Below, one piece after another: positions 14,549-21,050 of a stretch of 21,760 nucleotides of DNA (positions within the stretch are counted from its first letter, which is position 1; each line of letters opens with the position of its first letter). The notes beneath the pieces are model-generated. The model was given only the letters and a program-made list of their open reading frames with translations. It was not told where the DNA came from and did not search any database. A program made the position numbers and the translations under genes. The DNA is from W0P28-013 sp963659365. GTDB lineage: Bacteria; Bacteroidota; Bacteroidia; Bacteroidales; Paludibacteraceae. The stretch lies in contig CAVKTI010000043.1 in assembly GCA_963659365.1 (NCBI GenBank), positions 1 to 21,760 of the forward strand, written 5' to 3'.

Positions 14549-14609
14549 GATTTTGCTCACGCTCGGCATTGCTCAAACAAGTTTGGCACTGCTCTCGCTT
14601 AATCGCAAA
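14549..14609 (-). repeat. 60 bp dispersed repeat, reverse copy
   Basis: Reverse complement reads TTTGCGATTAAGCGAGAGCAG, then CCAAACTTGTTTGAGCAATGCCGAGCGT, GAGCAAAATC, closely matching 10271-10330. Confidence 0.75.
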
Positions 14610-14775
14610 ATTGGTTCGTTTCTTTTGGTCGTCAAAAGAAATGAACGAAAAAACAAACAGAATTTTTAGTCGCAAGATATGAGTAGCAAGACGAGTTTGA
14701 AAGTCTATAAAGTGAAAAGTCTATCTCAGACATTGATGATTCGATAATTTAATAATTCTATAATTGACATTGTAG

Positions 14776-14794
14776 GGACGCACCGAGTGCGTCC
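14776..14794 (+). repeat. GGACGCAC hairpin repeat, copy H3
   Basis: Identical to 4342-4360 and preceded by the same TGTAGG context. Confidence 0.85.
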
Positions 14795-14854
14795 GAACAA
14801 ATCAACGATTCAACAATTCAACGCTTCAACAGAAAAAACGGCCGCATCCATCTC

Positions 14855-14883
14855 AAAAAAAGAGCGGCGCACTTGCGTCGCTC
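14855..14883 (-). terminator. Intrinsic terminator of pckA
   Basis: On the minus strand GAGCGACGCA (14883-14874), loop AG, TGCGCCGCTC (14871-14862) with one A-C mismatch, then seven T residues (14861-14855). It starts 30 bases after the pckA stop, a typical rho-independent terminator. Confidence 0.85.
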
Positions 14884-14912
14884 CCTTTTGAGTTATGGTT
14901 TGTAAACGCTGT

Positions 14913-16526
14913 TTATTTTGCGCCTTCGAGCGATGGGCCAGCGGCCACCAAAGCCTTGCCAGCGGCGTTGCCTTCGTATTTTGCAAAGTTTTTGATGAAG
15001 CGCGAAGCCAAATCGTGGGCTTTCTCTTCCCATTCGGTCGAGCATTTGTAGGTGTCGCGCGGGTCGAGAATCTGCGGATCAACGCCAGGCAGAGCCGTCG
15101 GCACCTCAAAGTTGAAGTGAGGAATGGTCTTGGTCGGCGCAGAGTTGATGGCACCGCTCAAAATAGCGTCGATAATGCCGCGCGTATCTTTGATAGAGAT
15201 GCGTTTGCCAGTGCCGTTCCAACCTGTGTTTACCAAATAGGCTTTTGCGCCCACTTTTTCCATCTTGCGCACCAACTCTTCGGCATATTTGGTTGGGTGC
15301 AGTTCGAGGAACGCCTGTCCGAAGCAAGCCGAGAAAGTCGGCGTTGGCTCGGTGATGCCGCGCTCGGTGCCAGCCAATTTGGCGGTAAATCCGCTCAAGA
15401 AGTAGTATTTCGTCTGTTCTGGTGTGAGAATAGAAACAGGCGGCAGCACGCCAAATGCGTCAGCACTCAAGAAAATCACCTGATGTGCATCGGGAGCCGA
15501 CGAACCGGGTTGAATGTTTTTGATGTGGTTTATCGGGTACGAAACGCGCGTGTTTTCTGTAACGCTCTTGTCGGTAAAGTCGATTTTGCCGTCTTTGTCC
15601 ACGGTAACATTTTCGAGCAGCGCATCGCGTTTGATGGCGTTGTAGATGTCGGGTTCGCTCTCTTTATCGAGATTGATAACCTTGGCGTAGCAGCCACCTT
15701 CGAAGTTGAACACGCCATTGTCGTCCCAACCGTGTTCGTCGTCGCCAATCAGACGGCGTTTTGGGTCGGTCGAAAGCGTGGTTTTGCCTGTGCCAGAGAG
15801 TCCGAAGAAGATGGCGGTGTTTTTGCCCTCCATGTCGCAGTTGGCCGAGCAGTGCATCGAGGCGATACCTTTCAGCGGCAGGTAGTAGTTCATCATCGAG
15901 AACATACCTTTTTTCATTTCGCCGCCGTACCAAGTGTTGATAATCACCTGTTCGCGCGAGGTTACATTGAACGCCACGCAGGTTTCGGAGTTGAGGCCGA
16001 GTTCTTTGTAGTTCTCTACTTTCGCTTTCGAAGCGTTGTAAATCACAAAATTAGGCTCGAAATGCTCCAACTCTTCGGCCGTCGGTTTGATAAACATATT
16101 GGTTACGAAATGTGCTTGCCACGCCACCTCCACAATGAAGCGGACGGCCATGCGAGTGTCTTTGTTGGCACCGCAGAACGCATCGACAACATAAAGATTT
16201 TTGTTGCAGAGTTCTTTTTTGGCAATCTCTTTCACCTTGCCCCAAACCTCTTCCGACATCGGGTGGTTGTCGTTTTTGTATTCGTCCGAAGTCCACCACA
16301 CGGTGTTTTTCGATGTTTCGTCCATCACAATGTACTTGTCCTTGGGCGAGCGACCAGTGAAAATGCCAGTCATCACATTCACAGCACCGAGTTCGGTAAC
16401 TTGCCCAACCTCGTAGCCTTCGAGTCCTGCTTTGGTCTCCTCGGCGAACAACTGTTCGTACGACGGGTTGTGCGCAATTACGGTCGCACCCGTAATGCCA
16501 TACTTTGTCAAATCTAATTTTGCCAT
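14913..16526 (-). CDS. pckA: Phosphoenolpyruvate carboxykinase (ATP)
   Basis: A 537-residue cytosolic enzyme interconverting oxaloacetate + ATP and PEP + CO2 + ADP; in anaerobic Bacteroidota it commonly works in the CO2-fixing direction during fermentation to succinate. It is full length (E. coli 540). Visible sites: Arg59 in FTGRSPKDKY (oxaloacetate), Lys205/Lys206 in GGEMKKGMFS, His225 in SMHCSAN (metal), P-loop GLSGTGKTT (242-250), and the kinase-2-like LIGDDEHGW (259-267) with Asp262/Asp263. These identify the ATP form, not the GTP form. It has its own promoter at 16627-16658 with a leader of about 95 bases, and a clear terminator downstream, so it is a monocistronic unit. No sequence oddity. 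Confidence 0.97.
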   Translation of the reverse strand: MAKLDLTKYGITGATVIAHNPSYEQLFAEETKAGLEGYEVGQVTELGAVNVMTGIFTGRSPKDKYIVMDETSKNTVWWTSDEYKNDNHPMSEEVWGKVKEIAKKELCNKNLYVVDAFCGANKDTRMAVRFIVEVAWQAHFVTNMFIKPTAEELEHFEPNFVIYNASKAKVENYKELGLNSETCVAFNVTSREQVIINTWYGGEMKKGMFSMMNYYLPLKGIASMHCSANCDMEGKNTAIFFGLSGTGKTTLSTDPKRRLIGDDEHGWDDNGVFNFEGGCYAKVINLDKESEPDIYNAIKRDALLENVTVDKDGKIDFTDKSVTENTRVSYPINHIKNIQPGSSAPDAHQVIFLSADAFGVLPPVSILTPEQTKYYFLSGFTAKLAGTERGITEPTPTFSACFGQAFLELHPTKYAEELVRKMEKVGAKAYLVNTGWNGTGKRISIKDTRGIIDAILSGAINSAPTKTIPHFNFEVPTALPGVDPQILDPRDTYKCSTEWEEKAHDLASRFIKNFAKYEGNAAGKALVAAGPSLEGAK

Positions 16527-16626
16527 TTTTGTAATTTTTATTTTGTTAATTTATTTTAATTTTCGTTTACAACTTGCTAATTTACAGCCTATTGAACTGC
16601 GAGCATTGTGGTTCTATTTCGTGGCG

Positions 16627-16658
16627 CAAAAGTACGACTTTTTTTTCATTTTTCAAAA
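16627..16658 (-). promoter_or_regulatory. Promoter of pckA
   Basis: Reading the minus strand: TTTTG (16658-16654), 19 bases, TACTTTTG (16634-16627), a full match to TTTG/TAnnTTTG. The -33 box and most of the spacer lie in the last codons and stop of the DUF4834 gene. Confidence 0.75.
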
Positions 16659-16885
16659 TTGCCATCGCCGTCGTTCACCTCTTCGAAATCGACATATTCG
16701 CCGCTGCGTTTTATCTCCGCCTTGATGCGTTGCAGGCGTGCTTTGTCGTCGTCGGCTTGTGTTTGTGGGGCGGTTTTGGGCAGCCTTCCCACACCAAACA
16801 GCAGCCGCAGCGTGCGCCAGCCAACCAGCACCAGCCACAGCAGAAACGCCAAAACCACGAACAGCAAAAAAGCAAAAAAAGCCAT
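16646..16885 (-). CDS. DUF4834-family small membrane protein
   Basis: A 79-residue protein: one N-terminal membrane helix (FFAFLLFVVLAFLLWLVLVGW), a linker rich in charged residues (TQADDDKARLQRIKAEIKRSG) and the ending EYVDFEEVNDGDGNFEK. This arrangement, with a C-terminal EYVD(F/Y)EE, matches the DUF4834 family restricted to Bacteroidota; no role is known to me. The frame runs up to GTG at 16897, but ATG at 16885 is preferred because AGGTGG, an unusually good Shine-Dalgarno for this phylum, sits eight bases before it. The gene lies between the hairpin at 16960-16983 and pckA on the same strand; its 3' end carries the pckA promoter. Confidence 0.75.
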   Translation of the reverse strand: MAFFAFLLFVVLAFLLWLVLVGWRTLRLLFGVGRLPKTAPQTQADDDKARLQRIKAEIKRSGEYVDFEEVNDGDGNFEK

Positions 16886-16959
16886 ACGCACAACCACCTT
16901 TGCTCAACCTGCTGCAAAAATCGTACCAAAATAGTGCGAAAGTATGAAAGTGTGAAAGT

Positions 16960-16983
16960 AAGGACGCAGCATGCTGCGTCCTT
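16960..16983. terminator. 24 bp perfect palindrome, variant of the GGACGCAC hairpin
   Basis: AAGGACGCAGCA/TGCTGCGTCCTT is fully self-complementary and followed on the plus strand by TTT. It replaces the CGCAC/GTGCG stem end of H1-H3 by CGCAG/CTGCG, keeping pairing. It lies between the HHH-barrel gene stop (17016) and DUF4834, preceded by GAAAGT words as at H2. It could end transcription of the porQ-like operon, but the T-run is on the wrong side for that strand. Confidence 0.5.
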
Positions 16984-17015
16984 TTTGTTGATTTGTGGAT
17001 TTGGTTCTGCCTCAT

Positions 17016-19076
17016 TCAAAAACTGTACTGCACAAATACGCGAAAATCGGTTTTGTGGCAGCCTGCTATTTGTGTGAGGCCGCTGCCTATCTGCGTGCGC
17101 CCATCGGTGTAGTAGGTTTGCGCCACACGCAGGAAAAGTTTCAAGCCGCGAATTATCTCGTAGTCGGCATTCAGATACCAACGGCTGCCCACGCCATACA
17201 TCGATGGAGCGAAACCTGCGCTCGGCACATCGCGTTCGTAGAGCGAAAAACGGTTGTCGTAGGCCGCTGCATCGAAATAGGCGTAGCGCGCACTCAGCGT
17301 CAGGTCGATGGCGCGAAAGGTGTACGCCACATCTTGCGCCAGCAGAAATCCGTGCGACGGCGTTTCCTTCTCTATTCGCACCCGATTCCATTCTACCACG
17401 CTCCTCAAATCAAGACCTAATACGCTGTAAGTCAGATAGTAACGCAGCGATAGTTTGCGGTTATCGGCCAAAAATGTGGTGGCTTCTTGGGTCAGGTCGG
17501 CGGCTTTGGTCTCTTTGTAGCGGTAGCGCAAGCGCGCATACATCGACAAGCGGCGGTTGGGCATAAACTCCACATGCAGCAGCGTGGCGTAACCTTGCGT
17601 GGGACGCGGCACTGTGTAGGTTATCCACGGCGTTTTGTAGAGGTCGGCGTAGGCGGCTATCTTCCAATTACGCACAGGTTTTATTTCGCTGCCAATGTAG
17701 ATGCCGTGTTCGTTGCGTGTGTGGCTGCTCTGGCCAAAGGCGTTGGCAAAAAGCAGGTCGTAATTTTTGGCATAATAGCGGTGCGACAGCACAAAACTGA
17801 GGGTCGAAATGGGCGCAAAGGTGAGTGTGTTGAGCGTGGCGACTGCGCCCCAACCCGTTACGGCCGTCTCGCCAAACAGCCCAAATCCACGCCACGCAAA
17901 GTGGTAGTCGATGCTGGCGGCAAACTGACTATTTCCCCGAAAATAGTACTGCTGATAAGGCTTCGGCGCGTAGTCTATCGGTGTGCCGAGCCATGTCTGC
18001 ACGACCGTAGCACCGATGCGAAAAAACTTGTACCGATAGGAGATATTGCCACCCAACACATGCGTGTCGACGGTGCGTTGGCGCGCGCATTCGCTTGGTG
18101 TGCGGTGGTAGCCATCTTTTTTGAACGAGGTGAATGCGCCGCCGCTCGTGTCGGCATCCATCTTGCGGAACGAATAGAACGCCGTGGCATCGAAGTCGCC
18201 AAATTTGACCGTTGCGCCCACGCCACGCAAAAAGTTGTACTCGTCGGTCGATGAGTGGCGTTTCAAGCCGCGTGTGCGTGCGCCGATGTTGGTGGCCATG
18301 GCGGTTGCGCCCATGTTCAAATCTTGCCTGATGACCAATCCTTGCCCGAAATTGGCACGGTAGTCGCCCAACACGATGGTCGAAAACTTCCACAGTTTGT
18401 TCACCTGCACAAATCCCGAATAGGAGTCGAACAGTTTTTTGTTGTAATCGCCCACCCACTGCTCGCCAGCGTCCTTTTCCATGGTCAAACCAGCCTCCAA
18501 CTTGTTGCTACTGCGCAGGCGATACCGCAACGAGGTGTAGAATGGGTCGCCCACATAACGCGAGTTCGGTTTTTCGGCCAATGCTTCGGGCGAAATCGAC
18601 GAAAAGCCTTGTCGCTGCTCAAAAGTGCCGTCGAAACGCGCCGTCAGCGTGTGTTTGCTAGCGCGCATCACATCGCGAAAATTCCACGCCACATCGTCGT
18701 CGGAAGCCGCCACACGCACAAACGGCAACAGCAGTTGAATGGTAAACAGGTCGAACCCAGCAACCAACTGCAACTCGTAAATGGTCTGCATACGCCCCGC
18801 CTTGTAGAGGTAGTACATCAGATTTTCTATCTGCATATCGTTCAAAAACTGCAGTTGCGCCAACTCTTCGGGCGTGGTGTTGTTCAAATTGATGGGCGAT
18901 TCGTAGATGGCCGCCAAATCGTCGTAAAGGTCGCCGTAATCCACTTCGCCCTCTTCGGCATCTTCCATCAAAAAGTCGTAAATTTTTTCGATAACACGGT
19001 CGATGGCCACCTCTTCTTGCGCAAAAAGCGGCAACCACAATGCAGCGCACAACGGTATGATTATCAGGCGTTTCAT
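17016..19076 (-). CDS. Helix-hairpin-helix outer-membrane barrel protein
   Basis: A 686-residue exported protein. Residues 1-20 are a signal peptide (MKRLIIIPLC...LFAQ). After an acidic helical stretch (21-58), residues 61-120 form a ComEA-like helix-hairpin-helix module: PINLNNTTPEELAQL followed by a second hairpin in TIYELQLVAGF. The rest (about 130-686) alternates short aromatic strands such as YTSLRYRLRSS, TLSARYAYFD and a terminal DFRVFVQYSF, the pattern of a large beta-barrel ending in Phe. Proteins of this build are widespread in Bacteroidota and usually lack an assigned function. The HHH fold binds DNA in ComEA, so a link to DNA uptake is possible but is inference only. Start ATG 19076 overlaps the porQ-like stop as ATGA; the upstream frame to 19166 lies inside that gene. 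Confidence 0.8.
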   Translation of the reverse strand: MKRLIIIPLCAALWLPLFAQEEVAIDRVIEKIYDFLMEDAEEGEVDYGDLYDDLAAIYESPINLNNTTPEELAQLQFLNDMQIENLMYYLYKAGRMQTIYELQLVAGFDLFTIQLLLPFVRVAASDDDVAWNFRDVMRASKHTLTARFDGTFEQRQGFSSISPEALAEKPNSRYVGDPFYTSLRYRLRSSNKLEAGLTMEKDAGEQWVGDYNKKLFDSYSGFVQVNKLWKFSTIVLGDYRANFGQGLVIRQDLNMGATAMATNIGARTRGLKRHSSTDEYNFLRGVGATVKFGDFDATAFYSFRKMDADTSGGAFTSFKKDGYHRTPSECARQRTVDTHVLGGNISYRYKFFRIGATVVQTWLGTPIDYAPKPYQQYYFRGNSQFAASIDYHFAWRGFGLFGETAVTGWGAVATLNTLTFAPISTLSFVLSHRYYAKNYDLLFANAFGQSSHTRNEHGIYIGSEIKPVRNWKIAAYADLYKTPWITYTVPRPTQGYATLLHVEFMPNRRLSMYARLRYRYKETKAADLTQEATTFLADNRKLSLRYYLTYSVLGLDLRSVVEWNRVRIEKETPSHGFLLAQDVAYTFRAIDLTLSARYAYFDAAAYDNRFSLYERDVPSAGFAPSMYGVGSRWYLNADYEIIRGLKLFLRVAQTYYTDGRTQIGSGLTQIAGCHKTDFRVFVQYSF

Positions 19077-19900
19077 CGCTTGAAACGATATTGAAGCGAG
19101 CCAAGCATAGTTACGCCCAGCGGATTGCGATATTCGCAGTGCAGATGAAATTTGAAACCAGCCCAACCGCAGCCCACGCCGAGGGTCGGCACGGCGTAGT
19201 CGCTGCCGTAGCAGCCAATGCGCACATCGAACACATCGAACGGCGCATACTCAAAACCCGTCGCCCAGCGCAGCGGCGAACGCACCTCTTTGTCGAGCTG
19301 CACCAACCACGACACCTTCTCGTGAATGCGGTAGTTCGTACCCAAACTAAACACCGACGGCAAGCGTTTTTCGGTCAAATCGCTCTTGATTTTCGAAAAA
19401 ATAGGATTGAACGCACTGAAACCAATCGTGAGCGACGGCACTACCTGCACCTGAAAACCGACCTGCACCGTGGCTGTGCTTTTGTAACGCTCGCTCGGCG
19501 ACAGATAGACGGCGTAGTAGTCGCACTCCACGCCCAAATGGAAAATGTCGCCAAAAGTGCGCGCAAAGGTAACCGCCGCCAACATTTCGTTGTATTCGGC
19601 ATAGCCAAAATAGGAAAATTGCGCCCCGATATTGATATATTTCGTGGGAATGGCCACACTGAACGCCGCATTCGACAGTTCGGCGGTGATGTAGCGATTT
19701 TCGTAGAGTAGCGACAGCGTGTAGTGCTGCTCGCACGCCAACGCCGCTGGATTCTGAAACGGCTGCCACTCGGCATTGTAGGCCACCGATGCATTACCTG
19801 CCACATACGAACTCGGCACAATAGTGGCAGTTTGCGCTGCCAATGTTGCACACGCAAAGAGCCAGCACAACATTGGTACGATTTTTGCAAATCTTTTCAT
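19073..19900 (-). CDS. PorV/PorQ-like outer-membrane beta-barrel protein
   Basis: A 275-residue exported protein. Signal peptide 1-23 (MKRFAKIVPM...TLAAQ). The start of the mature part, SSYVAGNASVAYNAEWQPFQNPAALA (30-55, shown in key part), has the Gly-Ala-rich strand and NPAAL turn typical of the FadL-fold PorV/PorQ family, in which PorQ and PorV serve type IX secretion at the outer membrane. Strands continue to the C-terminal LGSLQYRFKR. It is shorter than P. gingivalis PorQ, so orthology is uncertain; another FadL-like barrel is possible. Its last bases overlap the ATG of the HHH-barrel gene (ATGA), pointing to coupled synthesis. A strong promoter lies 38 bases upstream of the start. Confidence 0.65.
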   Translation of the reverse strand: MKRFAKIVPMLCWLFACATLAAQTATIVPSSYVAGNASVAYNAEWQPFQNPAALACEQHYTLSLLYENRYITAELSNAAFSVAIPTKYINIGAQFSYFGYAEYNEMLAAVTFARTFGDIFHLGVECDYYAVYLSPSERYKSTATVQVGFQVQVVPSLTIGFSAFNPIFSKIKSDLTEKRLPSVFSLGTNYRIHEKVSWLVQLDKEVRSPLRWATGFEYAPFDVFDVRIGCYGSDYAVPTLGVGCGWAGFKFHLHCEYRNPLGVTMLGSLQYRFKR

Positions 19901-19916
19901 CGAACAGCCCTTTTAG

Positions 19917-19928
19917 CCTGCAAGCAGG
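19917..19928. other. Leader hairpin of the PorQ-like gene
   Basis: CCTGC/GCAGG pair as a perfect 12 bp palindrome lying between the expected transcription start and the ATG at 19900. It would place a small stem about 16 bases before the start codon. Confidence 0.4.
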
Positions 19929-19937
19929 TATCGGCTT

Positions 19938-19969
19938 CAAAGATAGTTAAAAATCTATTAAAACGCAAA
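19938..19969 (-). promoter_or_regulatory. Promoter of the PorQ-like operon
   Basis: On the minus strand TTTG (19969-19966), 20 bases, TATCTTTG (19945-19938), a full consensus match. Expected leader is about 30 bases. Confidence 0.75.
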
Positions 19970-20116
19970 TTGTTTCTGAAGAATAAAGACTTTTTTTGAG
20001 AGAGCATAGAAAATAGAACATAGAGCATAGACTTTTTAATTATCTAATTTCCTAATTCCCAATTACTTAATTATTTGAAGATTTGAAAATTTGAAGATTG
20101 CGGCTTTTCGGAACAC

Positions 20117-20159
20117 GAACCTGTCCCCTTTGCAAGGGGACGAGCGAAGCGGAGGGGTT
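20117..20159 (+). repeat. Multi-hairpin intergenic repeat, half copy R5
   Basis: Only the right half of the R2-type element: GAACCTGTCCCCTTTGCAAG, then GGGACGAGCGAAGCGGAGGGGTT. The CTCCCCTT hairpin half is absent, so this is a truncated copy. Confidence 0.75.
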
Positions 20160-20238
20160 GGATAACCAAATAACCAAATCAACAAATCCCCAACAAAAAT
20201 TTATTGCGAAAAAAAAATTACAAAATTCCCCTTTTAGT

Positions 20239-20829
20239 ATGAAACGCACCGCCATCATAGCCATTGTGTGTGCCGCCACCGCCGCCGCAAGCGCAACAAA
20301 CCCCACCGCCACGCCGCTTGCTGCCAATGTGGTACCGATGCGTGTCATCAATGGCGACACGGTGTTTCAACTGCCGCCTGTCTATGTTTTTCCTCCGATG
20401 AAATTCAAAAACAAACGGCAAGAACACTTCTACTGGCGCACCGTGCGCGATGTGAAAAAGGTGCTGCCCTATTCCAAAATGATAAGCGGACTCGTGCAAG
20501 AGGTGAACGACACACTCATGCGCATTCCCACCAAAAAGGAGCGCGACCGCTATATGCGCCAGTGGGAAAAAACCACCTACAAAAAATACTACAAGGAGTT
20601 CACGCAGATGACGCTCAACCAAGGCAAACTGCTCATCAGGCTGGTCGATCGCGAGTGCCAAACCAGTTCCTACGAACTGATTCGCGCCTATCGTGGCAGT
20701 TTCACGGCGGGTTTCTACCAACTTTTTGCCAAACTGCTCGGTGCCGACCTCAAAAAGAAGTTCGGCGACAACGACGACGACAAAATCATCGAACGCATCA
20801 TCTTTCTAGTCGAAGCGGGACAGTTGTAG
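20239..20829 (+). CDS. DUF4294-family exported protein
   Basis: A 196-residue protein with signal peptide 1-19 (MKRTAIIAIV...ASA). The family signature is the block around YWRTVRDVKKVLPYSK (65-80), preceded by VYVFPPMKFKNKR and followed by helices rich in Lys/Arg (KKERDRYMRQWEKTTYKKYY) and the QGKLLIRLVDRECQTSSYELI segment; it ends in IIERIIFLVEAGQL. This matches DUF4294, a family of Bacteroidota exported proteins without known activity. The frame is open further upstream to 20098, but that part is translated repeat sequence; ATG 20239 gives the signal peptide. It stands alone on the plus strand; the palindrome at 20835 may end its transcript. Confidence 0.85.
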   Translation: MKRTAIIAIVCAATAAASATNPTATPLAANVVPMRVINGDTVFQLPPVYVFPPMKFKNKRQEHFYWRTVRDVKKVLPYSKMISGLVQEVNDTLMRIPTKKERDRYMRQWEKTTYKKYYKEFTQMTLNQGKLLIRLVDRECQTSSYELIRAYRGSFTAGFYQLFAKLLGADLKKKFGDNDDDKIIERIIFLVEAGQL

Positions 20830-20834
20830 CCGCT

Positions 20835-20909
20835 GATTTTATGATTTGCATAAAATCGCCCATTTTTTTATGCAAATTTGATAGTCGATTTTATGATTTA
20901 CATAAAATC
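20835..20909. repeat. Two direct copies of a palindrome GATTTTATG-N5-CATAAAATC
   Basis: Copy 1 (20835-20857, centre ATTTG) and copy 2 (20887-20909, centre ATTTA) have identical 9 bp arms. In addition ATTTGCATAAAA (20844-20855) is perfectly inverted by TTTTATGCAAAT (20866-20877), so copy 1 has two alternative folds. The repeated symmetric sites look like binding sites for a dimeric protein, or copy 1 may serve as terminator for DUF4294. Confidence 0.65.
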
Positions 20910-20990
20910 AGACATTTCGCCAACTGATAAATACTATTCTGAATAGTCGCACGAAAAGATTTTTAGAACATAGAATATGGAACATAGATT

Positions 20991-21019
20991 GCAGAGCCGC
21001 CACAATGTGGCGGCTCTGC
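20991..21019 (-). terminator. Strong hairpin after the broken barrel gene
   Basis: GCAGAGCCGCCACA and TGTGGCGGCTCTGC (14 bp arms, one central base) form a very stable stem 31 bases past the stop of 21051-21668. T-rich sequence (TGTTGTTT) follows on the plus side only, so on the minus strand it lacks a proper T-run. Confidence 0.45.
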
Positions 21020-21050
21020 TGTTGTTTAACGCATTTTTTTTCTTGGTAGT

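Larger units (their letters stand above)
14266..14912. other. Repeat-filled spacer, longest in the window
   Basis: No gene. In order: ATTTCAGA/ATTTCAAA and GTTGAA words (14266-14340), inverted repeat GCGTCATCA (14446-14454) / TGATGACGC (14476-14484) around a GCGAAAGC mini-hairpin (14463-14470), the reverse copy of the 60 bp repeat (14549-14609), CTTTTGGTCGTCAAAAG palindrome (14622-14638), the 23-base repeat (14668-14690), hairpin H3 (14776-14794), CAACAATTCAAC words and the pckA terminator (14855-14883). Confidence 0.65.
19901..20238. other. Spacer between divergent genes with promoter and repeats
   Basis: No gene. It holds the leader hairpin and promoter of the PorQ-like gene (19917-19969), CATAGA words (20004-20029), the 25-base repeat (20026-20050), AATTTGAAGATT words, half repeat R5 (20117-20159), AACCAAATC words and an A-rich leader ahead of ATG 20239. 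No clear promoter for the plus-strand gene. Confidence 0.65.
20830..21050. other. AT-rich spacer with palindrome cluster
   Basis: No gene. From left: hairpin at 20835-20857, overlapping inverted repeat 20844-20877, second hairpin 20887-20909, palindrome ACTATTC-T-GAATAGT (20933-20947), CATAGA words (20965-20988) and the 14 bp hairpin at 20991-21019. The region is clearly AT-richer than the left part of the window. Confidence 0.65.

Noticed and set aside
14895..16517. 540-codon open frame on the plus strand
   Set aside because: It is the antisense of pckA, which has every catalytic motif; the frame stays open because of the strong codon bias of the real gene.
19077..19166. 30-codon N-terminal extension of the HHH-barrel protein
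   Set aside because: It lies inside the PorQ-like gene in another frame and would bury the clear signal peptide beginning at ATG 19076.
20098..20238. 47-codon N-terminal extension of the DUF4294 protein
   Set aside because: It is translated repeat and spacer sequence; ATG 20239 gives a normal signal peptide.
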